Source: Paenibacillus woosongensis
GTDB lineage: Bacteria > Bacillota > Bacilli > Paenibacillales > Paenibacillaceae
Assembly: GCF_030122845.1 (NCBI RefSeq)
Contig: NZ_CP126084.1
Location: forward strand, 1,736,001 to 1,800,000
DNA length: 64,000 bases
Direction: 5' to 3'
This document shows, piece after piece, positions 58,252 to 64,000 of this stretch. Numbering within the stretch: the stretch's first letter is position 1; every line of letters starts with the position of its first letter. A model generated the notes under the pieces. The model made no database searches, was not told where the DNA came from, and saw only the letters and a program-made list of their open reading frames with translations. The position numbers and the translations under genes are program-made.

Positions 58252-60618
58252 TTGGATGAGAAAATTTTGAAAACGATGGAATATCATAAAATTATAGATA
58301 TGCTTGTGAAATATGCTCAGACATCGCTGGGCAAGACGGCGGCGGAACGCCTAGCACCCGTCTCTGACCTTGAAGAAGTCAAACGGCTGCTGCAGGGAAC
58401 AGACGAAGCCTTTAAGGTGGATCGGCTAAAAGGGGCTCCATCCTTCGGCGGGATTGTCGATATTATGCCTGCCGTGAAGCGGGCGCGGATCGGCGGCACA
58501 CTGAATCCGCATGAGCTGCTGGGCATCGCGACCACGCTTGAGGGCTCGCGCCGCGTGAAGCGGTATATTGCCAACATCCATGAGGATGAGCCCGTAGAGC
58601 AGCTATTTACGCTAACCGATATGCTCAGCGAGCAGAAACCGCTCGAGGATCAGATCAAACGTTGTATCGACGATAGCGCGGAGGTGCTGGATTCGGCCAG
58701 TCCCGAGCTGGCACAAATACGCCGGGAGCTGCGCGGCGGCGAAGTGCGGATTCGGGAGAAGCTGGATGCGATGATTCGTTCCTCCAGCGTTGCGAAGATG
58801 CTGCAGGATCAGCTGATCACAATCCGTGGAGACCGCTTCGTCATTCCCGTGAAGGCGGAGTACCGTGCGCATTTTGGCGGCATTGTCCATGATCAGTCCG
58901 GCTCCGGTGCAACCTTGTTCATCGAGCCTGAATCGATCGTAGCCATGAACAACAAGCTGCGGGAGACGAGGCTGAAGGAAGAGCGGGAAATCGAAGTGAT
59001 TTTGCAGAAGCTGACGGCGCTCGTCGGCGAGCAAGCCGAGCTTCTCAGCTACGATAGCGACGTGCTGGCCCAGCTCGACTTCATTTTTGCGAAAGCCCGC
59101 TTGGCCAGAGAGATGAAGGCTGAGCTGCCGCGCATGAACGACCGCGGCTTTCTGAAGCTGAAGAAGGGGCGCCACCCGCTTATCCCGGCGGATCAAGTCG
59201 TACCTATTGATGTGGAGCTGGGCAACCAGTATACCTCGATCATTGTTACTGGCCCGAATACCGGGGGAAAGACGGTAACTTTGAAGACGATCGGACTGCT
59301 GAGCCTGATGGCGATGTCGGGTTTGTTTGTTCCGGCGGAGGATGGCAGCCAGCTCTGCGTGTTTGATGCAATCTATGCCGATATTGGCGATGAGCAGAGC
59401 ATTGAACAGAGTCTCAGTACGTTTTCCAGCCATATGACGAATATTATTTCCATTTTGCGCCGGATGACGGCCAAGAGCCTGGTGCTGCTGGACGAAGTCG
59501 GAGCGGGAACGGATCCGGCAGAGGGCTCGGCGCTCGCCATTGCCATTCTGGAGCATATTCATTCGCTAGGATGCCGGATGGTAGCGAGCACGCATTACAG
59601 TGAACTCAAAGCCTATGCGTACGAACGTAAAGGCGTCATCAATGCGAGCATGGAATTTGACGTGAACACGCTGAGTCCGACCTATCGGCTGCTTGTTGGA
59701 GTGCCTGGGCGAAGCAACGCGTTTGCGATTGCAGAACGCCTGGGATTGTCGGAGCAGATCCTCGATTTTGCCCGCGGTGAAGTCAAGGAAGAGGATTTGC
59801 GGGTCGAGCACATGATTGCTTCGCTTGAAGAGAACCGTCTTGGCGCCGAGCAGGAACGGGAGACGGCGCAGCGGCTGCGCAAAGAGCTCGAGGAGCTGCG
59901 GAAGCGGCATGAAGCCGAGCTGGACAAGCTGACGCGTGAACGCGACAAGCGGATCGACAAGGCCGAGGATGAAGCGAGAGCGATCATAGCCAAGGCGCGC
60001 AGCGAAGCCGAGCGGATCATTGAGGACCTGCGGAAGCTTGCCCTTGAAGAGGGCGCATCCGTGAAGGAGCATAAGCTGATTGCCGCCAGGAAGGAACTGG
60101 AGGAGGCCGAGCCGAAGCGGAAGAAGAGCGGGCCGGCTCGCCAAGGGAATAAAGCTTCGCGCAAAATCGAGGCCGGCGACGAGGTTATGGTCTACAGCCT
60201 GAACCAGAAAGGGCATGTCGTGGAGCTCGCCGGAAAAGAGGCGCTTGTTCAGCTCGGAATTATGAAGATGAAGGTGAGCCTTGATGATCTGGAGCTTATA
60301 TCAACCTCGGCCCCGTCTGCGGCGAAGGCCGCTCAAAAGGCTGTAGCCAGCGTCAAGCGTACGCGCGACGAGAACGTGCGCAGCGAACTCGATCTGCGGG
60401 GCGCTAACCTGGAGGAAGCGCTGATTGAGGTGGACCGCTTCATTGACGAGGCATATCTCGGCAACCTGGGGCAGATTTACATCATTCACGGCAAAGGAAC
60501 GGGAATTTTGCGGACAGGAATATCAGAGTATCTCCGCAAGCATAAACATATAAAAAGCTACCGGTTGGGCAATTACGGAGAAGGCGGTACGGGAGTTACG
60601 GTAGCCGAGCTGAAATAA
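58252..60618 (+). CDS. mutS2: MutS2 (endonuclease MutS2, Smr domain)
   Basis: 788 residues. Core MutS-like domains with Walker A TGPNTGGKTVTLK (near 337), Walker B LLDEVGAGTDP, and THYSELK. A coiled coil (about 520-640) follows, and then the C-terminal Smr nuclease domain (710-788) with DLRGANLEEAL and HGKGTGILR. The family suppresses homologous recombination and, in Bacillus, splits stalled collided ribosomes. Start TTG 58252, GAGGGGAG about 12 bases upstream. Complete. Confidence 0.95.
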   Translation: MDEKILKTMEYHKIIDMLVKYAQTSLGKTAAERLAPVSDLEEVKRLLQGTDEAFKVDRLKGAPSFGGIVDIMPAVKRARIGGTLNPHELLGIATTLEGSRRVKRYIANIHEDEPVEQLFTLTDMLSEQKPLEDQIKRCIDDSAEVLDSASPELAQIRRELRGGEVRIREKLDAMIRSSSVAKMLQDQLITIRGDRFVIPVKAEYRAHFGGIVHDQSGSGATLFIEPESIVAMNNKLRETRLKEEREIEVILQKLTALVGEQAELLSYDSDVLAQLDFIFAKARLAREMKAELPRMNDRGFLKLKKGRHPLIPADQVVPIDVELGNQYTSIIVTGPNTGGKTVTLKTIGLLSLMAMSGLFVPAEDGSQLCVFDAIYADIGDEQSIEQSLSTFSSHMTNIISILRRMTAKSLVLLDEVGAGTDPAEGSALAIAILEHIHSLGCRMVASTHYSELKAYAYERKGVINASMEFDVNTLSPTYRLLVGVPGRSNAFAIAERLGLSEQILDFARGEVKEEDLRVEHMIASLEENRLGAEQERETAQRLRKELEELRKRHEAELDKLTRERDKRIDKAEDEARAIIAKARSEAERIIEDLRKLALEEGASVKEHKLIAARKELEEAEPKRKKSGPARQGNKASRKIEAGDEVMVYSLNQKGHVVELAGKEALVQLGIMKMKVSLDDLELISTSAPSAAKAAQKAVASVKRTRDENVRSELDLRGANLEEALIEVDRFIDEAYLGNLGQIYIIHGKGTGILRTGISEYLRKHKHIKSYRLGNYGEGGTGVTVAELK

Positions 60619-60638
60619 GCGGGAGGAGCGAAGGCGAA

Positions 60639-61055
60639 TTGACAGGAAACATTGAGCCGTTGCTGGAGCAGCCGTTCGGGCTGATGATCGGCTATCTATC
60701 CATCGCTGTAATGGAATTGATCGTGTTTTTGTCCTGCTTCGAACTGGTGGCCAAGTATCGCTGCTGGCAGGAAATCAAGCAGGGCAACCTGGCGGCATCG
60801 ATCGCCACGGGCGGCAAAATCTTCGGTATCAGCAACGTCATTCGTTATGCTGCAGTCCATTCCCCGATTTATGAATTCATGATTTGGTCATTGGTCGGGG
60901 CCGTACTGCTCTTTGCAGCTTATATTTTGTTTGAATTTTTAACCCCGGTGTTCCGCATCGATGAGGAAATCGCCAAGGGCAATGTCGCTGTTGGATTCAT
61001 TGCGATGTCTGTATCGGTATCGGTATCTTTTTTGATCGGAGTCTGCATAGGATAA
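60639..61055 (+). CDS. DUF350 membrane protein
   Basis: 138 residues with four membrane segments (LSIAVMELIVFLSCFE, IATGGKIFG region, FMIWSLVGAVLLFAAYILFEF, and the C-terminal VGFIAMSVSVSVSFLIGVC). Two DUF350 repeats with the KQGNLAASIATGGKIFG and AKGNVAVGFIAMSVS pattern. TTG start behind GGGAGGAG, 20 bases after mutS2, so probably one operon. Function unknown. Confidence 0.88.
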   Translation: MTGNIEPLLEQPFGLMIGYLSIAVMELIVFLSCFELVAKYRCWQEIKQGNLAASIATGGKIFGISNVIRYAAVHSPIYEFMIWSLVGAVLLFAAYILFEFLTPVFRIDEEIAKGNVAVGFIAMSVSVSVSFLIGVCIG

Positions 61056-61065
61056 GGGGGGCGTC

Positions 61066-61158
61066 ATGCGAAATTTTATTAAAAACCTGACAAGCGTCAT
61101 ACTTGTGGCCGCCATATTGTTCCTGATCGGCGGGATTGTTTTTCTGTGGAAGTCATAA
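61066..61158 (+). CDS. Small single-span membrane protein (30 aa)
   Basis: 30 residues: a short basic N-terminus (MRNFIKNL) then one hydrophobic span (TSVILVAAILFLIGGIVFLW). ATG follows GGGGGG by five bases, ten bases after the DUF350 stop. The strong site and tight spacing in an operon make it likely real. Perhaps a partner of the DUF350 protein. Confidence 0.6.
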   Translation: MRNFIKNLTSVILVAAILFLIGGIVFLWKS

Positions 61159-61183
61159 ACGAGTTAGAAAGGACGGGCTGTAT

Positions 61184-61711
61184 ATGGAGTCGACGATTTG
61201 TCCCTGGTGTCAAACGGAAATCGTGTGGGATGAGGAACTGGGAGCGGAGGAGCAATGCCCTTATTGCCATAATGAGCTGAAGGGCTACCGCACCTTGAAC
61301 ATTCAGCTTGGAGATGAAGAAGAGTTCGAGGACGAAGCTGACGGTGACGAGGAAGAGGCGGATTATTGGGAAGAGGGCGATACGCACCTGGACGCGATTC
61401 GCCGGGTTGAGAGCTTTGTAGCCGGCGGAGGCGATCTGCTCGCTTATGAATCCGGCGTAGAGAAAGTGCTGGATGGCCAGGATGAAGTTCCGGAATGCCC
61501 GCATTGCCGCGAGTACATGCTGCACGCAGGGCAACAGGAGATCAGCGGCGGCTCGTTTGAACCGGTCGTCCCGAAGGGCATGCAGAGTCCGCTGCTGTCC
61601 GGCACGCTGAAGCTTAACGTCTATGTATGTTCGGCCTGCTTCAGCGTAAGCCGCTTTTTGGCCGAGGAAGAGCGCAATACCTTCATCCGTACAGTGAGTG
61701 AAAAAGCATGA
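61184..61711 (+). CDS. Zinc-ribbon protein, four C-x2-C pairs
   Basis: 175 residues. Two N-terminal pairs, CPWC and CPYC, form one zinc ribbon (about 6-30). A very acidic linker (about 40-70) follows, and two more pairs, CPHC and CSAC, form a second site. No known catalytic domain. ATG 61184 follows GAAAGGA. Fourth gene in the mutS2-DUF350 unit. The stop codon lies in the terminator hairpin. Confidence 0.75.
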   Translation: MESTICPWCQTEIVWDEELGAEEQCPYCHNELKGYRTLNIQLGDEEEFEDEADGDEEEADYWEEGDTHLDAIRRVESFVAGGGDLLAYESGVEKVLDGQDEVPECPHCREYMLHAGQQEISGGSFEPVVPKGMQSPLLSGTLKLNVYVCSACFSVSRFLAEEERNTFIRTVSEKA

Positions 61712-61737
61712 TTTGATCATGCTTTTTTCTTTTTTTG
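61703..61737 (+). terminator. Terminator after the zinc-ribbon gene
   Basis: AAAGCATGAT pairs with ATCATGCTTT around TTG, then TTTCTTTTTTT. Includes the stop codon. Confidence 0.88.
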
Positions 61738-61780
61738 GGCATCCTTACTGGGGAAATCAGTAACCTGTGGAGGAGCAAGC

Positions 61781-62968
61781 ATGAAGAGCGCGCTAGATCA
61801 ACAATGCAAGCTGCTGTTAACCGTTAATAGTTTGTTCGTACTCGCTGGAGCATTGTCCGGCACCTTCCTGAACGTATACTTATGGAAATTCAAGCAGGAC
61901 TTCACAATGATCGGCTGGTTCGCCTTTAGCCAGCAGTTGGCTATAGGCCTTACGTTCTGGATTGCCGGCAAATGGGTGAAGGAGCGGGATAAAATGATTA
62001 TTCTGCGGTTGGGGATCATCATTTCCGGACTGTTCTATTTGCTGGTGCTAGCGAGCGGCGCTCGAATGGTGCATTATATTTGGCCCCTTGGCATCCTATC
62101 CGGCATTGGGGCGGGCATCTTCTGGCTCGCGTTCAACGTCGTTTACTTTGAAGTGACCGACAAGGCTAATCGGGATCTCTTTAACGGCTGGGTAGGTGTT
62201 ATGGGGTCGGTGATCGGGATCATCGGTCCGTGGCTGTCCGGATGGCTGATTTCAGTGATGCCTGGCATACGGGGGTACAGGGTTATTTTCACGATATCGT
62301 TGATCGTGTATGGAGGAGGAGTCCTGCTAAGCTTCCGTTTAAAAAAACGGGAGAGGGGCAAGGGGTACCGATGGCTGGAGCCCGTGCGGCGCCTTAAGCC
62401 AGGAAGCCCCTGGAGACAGGCCGTTCCCGCGTCGATCGCTTACGGTCTTAGAGAAGGGGTCTTCATATTTATGATTAATCTGCTCGTCTATATTAGCACG
62501 TCTTCGGAGTGGAAGGTCGGGCAATATATGCTGATCACTTCCCTGGTATCCTTGGTCAGCTACTGGGCGGCAGGCAAGTGGCTGGCCATACGTCACCGCT
62601 GGTTGGAGATGCTGATAGGCGCATTCATGATGACGCTCATCGTCATTCCGCTGCTATGGAAAATAAGCTATATGACCTTGCTTATTTTTGGGGTAGGCAC
62701 CTCGTTGTTCATGCCGCTGTACATTATCCCCATGATCTCTTCGGTGTTCGATTTAATGGGTCGGGACAAAACGGATGCCGAGCATCGCGTGGAATTGATC
62801 GTTCTGCGCGAAATCAGCATGATGGTCGGAAGATTAGCAGGCATAGCCATCTTTATCTGGCTCTACACCCGTTCCCCGCACATGTCGACGATCTTATGGC
62901 TGATGGCCGGTTTAGGGGCCGCTCCCCTGATGAGCTGGCTTGCCATGCGGAAGCTGCTGACGGCTTAG
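61781..62968 (+). CDS. MFS transporter
   Basis: 395 residues with about twelve hydrophobic segments in two halves separated by a basic loop (KKRERGKGYRW). The R-G-x-x-K-x-x type loop is degenerate (KWVKERDK). Similar in style to small uncharacterised Bacillales MFS carriers (YqgE-like). Substrate unknown. GGAGGAG precedes the ATG. Ends 21 bases before the convergent oxidoreductase stop. Confidence 0.85.
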   Translation: MKSALDQQCKLLLTVNSLFVLAGALSGTFLNVYLWKFKQDFTMIGWFAFSQQLAIGLTFWIAGKWVKERDKMIILRLGIIISGLFYLLVLASGARMVHYIWPLGILSGIGAGIFWLAFNVVYFEVTDKANRDLFNGWVGVMGSVIGIIGPWLSGWLISVMPGIRGYRVIFTISLIVYGGGVLLSFRLKKRERGKGYRWLEPVRRLKPGSPWRQAVPASIAYGLREGVFIFMINLLVYISTSSEWKVGQYMLITSLVSLVSYWAAGKWLAIRHRWLEMLIGAFMMTLIVIPLLWKISYMTLLIFGVGTSLFMPLYIIPMISSVFDLMGRDKTDAEHRVELIVLREISMMVGRLAGIAIFIWLYTRSPHMSTILWLMAGLGAAPLMSWLAMRKLLTA

Positions 62969-62988
62969 GTCTTGAAACTCCTTCAGTT

Positions 62989-64000
62989 TCAGCGCCTGGT
63001 TCTTAAGTGGCTCGCTGCCGGGGCTGGTTTCGAGGTTCTTGTCAGCGAAAACCATTCCATGTCTGGCCGATCCTTTCCCAGAAGCACGTCGGTCAGCATT
63101 TCCGCGGCGATCATGCTGTATACCGTGCCATTGCCTCCATAGCCCTCGATGAAATAACAGCAGGGATAACTCGGGTGAGTGCCGATGAACGGCAATCCGT
63201 CCCGGCTTTGTCCAAACACGGCACCCCAAGCATAATCAGCCTTCAACTCCCGTTTACCCGGAAACAGCTCATGCAACTTCTTCAGCAGTCTCTTCCCCTG
63301 GTTCAAATACCGGCTCTCATTCAGCTTCCCGCCTGGCAGCGGCTCATCGAGGCCGCCGATTAATATGCGCTTGTCCGGCGTTGTCCGCAAATAAAGATAC
63401 GGCCGGGCTGTTTCCCAAAGAAGGCAGCGTTCGAACCAATCGTCAAAATGCTCAGCGGGTTCGGTGACCACCACATAGCTTGATGACAAATATGCGCCTT
63501 TTTCTTTATGGAACTCCTGAGTCTCATATCCCGTTGCAAAAATAACATGCCGTGCCCGGATCACATAGTTCCCAGCGCGGCACAGGACACCGTGCTGCTC
63601 AAATTCAAAGCCGGTCGCTTCAGTGTTCTCGAAGACGGCCAGTCCCATGGCGGAAGCGGCTTCGATCAGCCCATGAACGAAAGCGACGGGATTTCCCTCA
63701 CCATCTCCAACGTTATAAATAGCTCCCGGCTTCTCGAATGGGAAGCGGTCTGCAATATGCGTTCTGTCCCACCATTCGACCGGAAAATGGTATTTTCGAA
63801 GCGTTTCATATTCCTGATGCAGCATGCCTACATCGTCATCGGTACTGGCGAAGTACAGGCTGTTTCTCGTAAGGAAACGAGCTTCCGGCTTCAGGCCCTG
63901 ACTAAGCTTAAACAGCTTGCTTACGGCTTCCCGGCACATTTGATAGAACCGGACGGCCTGCTTCTCTCCAAACGTATGGATTAATGATGTCAATGTTTTG
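62989..64000 (-). CDS. FAD-dependent oxidoreductase (DAO family), partial
   Basis: The frame is open to the window edge; the N-terminal Rossmann GxGxxG lies outside. About 337 residues seen. FATGYE, the GDGEGNPVAFVHGLIEAA substrate-loop region, PYLYLRTTPDKRILIGGLDE and the C-terminal YAWGAVFGQSRDGLPFIG, then YGGNGTVYSM, are typical of glycine/D-amino-acid-type or gamma-glutamylputrescine oxidase-like flavoproteins. The actual substrate cannot be told. Confidence 0.88.
   Translation of the reverse strand, partial: KTLTSLIHTFGEKQAVRFYQMCREAVSKLFKLSQGLKPEARFLTRNSLYFASTDDDVGMLHQEYETLRKYHFPVEWWDRTHIADRFPFEKPGAIYNVGDGEGNPVAFVHGLIEAASAMGLAVFENTEATGFEFEQHGVLCRAGNYVIRARHVIFATGYETQEFHKEKGAYLSSSYVVVTEPAEHFDDWFERCLLWETARPYLYLRTTPDKRILIGGLDEPLPGGKLNESRYLNQGKRLLKKLHELFPGKRELKADYAWGAVFGQSRDGLPFIGTHPSYPCCYFIEGYGGNGTVYSMIAAEMLTDVLLGKDRPDMEWFSLTRTSKPAPAASHLRTRR

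Noticed and set aside
58612-60216. Antisense frames of 316 and 216 codons within mutS2
   Set aside because: Same reason: shadows of a highly conserved gene on the other strand.

Overview
The window is a Gram-positive chromosome segment that looks like Paenibacillus or a close relative in the Bacillales. The grounds are the gene content and order (T-box-pheS-pheT, zapA, mutS2, leuB, ywbE), AGGAGG-type ribosome binding sites, frequent TTG/GTG starts, and PBSX/SPP1-like phage genes. The genus is an inference from gene style; no 16S rRNA gene is present.

Host left flank (1-7772): the 3' end of a glycerol dehydrogenase gene, leuB, a small zinc-ribbon protein, a PAS/histidine kinase, a DRE-TIM aldolase-like enzyme, a membrane GGDEF/EAL protein, then tRNA-Pro(TGG) and tRNA-Gly(TCC).

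Prophage (about 7727-50309, 42.6 kb): a temperate siphovirus integrated in tRNA-Gly(TCC). A perfect 46-bp direct repeat (7727-7772 and 50264-50309) marks attL and attR. From left to right it holds:
- leftward lysogeny genes (integrase, ImmA-like protease, XRE repressor), with three related AAAACTAG operators and two face-to-face promoters in front of a Cro-like gene;
- early and replication genes (Dam-type methylase, AbrB-like regulator, DUF2800 nuclease, DUF2815 ssDNA-binding protein, family-A DNA polymerase, CbxX-type AAA+ ATPase, MazG-like protein, VapE primase/helicase, a repeat-rich non-coding region that may be the origin, VRR-NUC nuclease, HNH nuclease, a SNF2 helicase broken in its Walker A motif, and an ArpU-like late regulator);
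- a tRNA pair, one member of which has a 17-nt anticodon loop;
- a two-gene AT-rich cassette between two terminators, of unknown function;
- the late operon: terminase, portal, MuF protein with a toxin-like tail plus a candidate immunity gene, scaffold, capsid, connectors, tail tube, frameshifted tail chaperone, tape measure, baseplate, fibre, XkdX, holin and amidase. Two accessory genes sit in the tail region: a secreted stalk-domain protein and a minus-strand gene.

Host right flank (50310-64000): a decayed general-stress (YflT-like) gene next to attR, ywbE, the T-box-controlled pheST operon, zapA fused to a very long coiled coil, a CuA-type lipoprotein, a YvlD-like membrane protein, mutS2, a DUF350 gene with two small followers, an MFS transporter, and the C-terminal part of an FAD-dependent oxidoreductase that runs off the window.

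The best candidates for something undescribed are the isolated two-gene cassette at 26326-27716, the tRNA-like gene with the oversized anticodon loop, the face-to-face operator/promoter switch, the cluster of unrelated 9-bp tandem repeats after the VapE gene, and the AAA+ ATPase inside the replication module.
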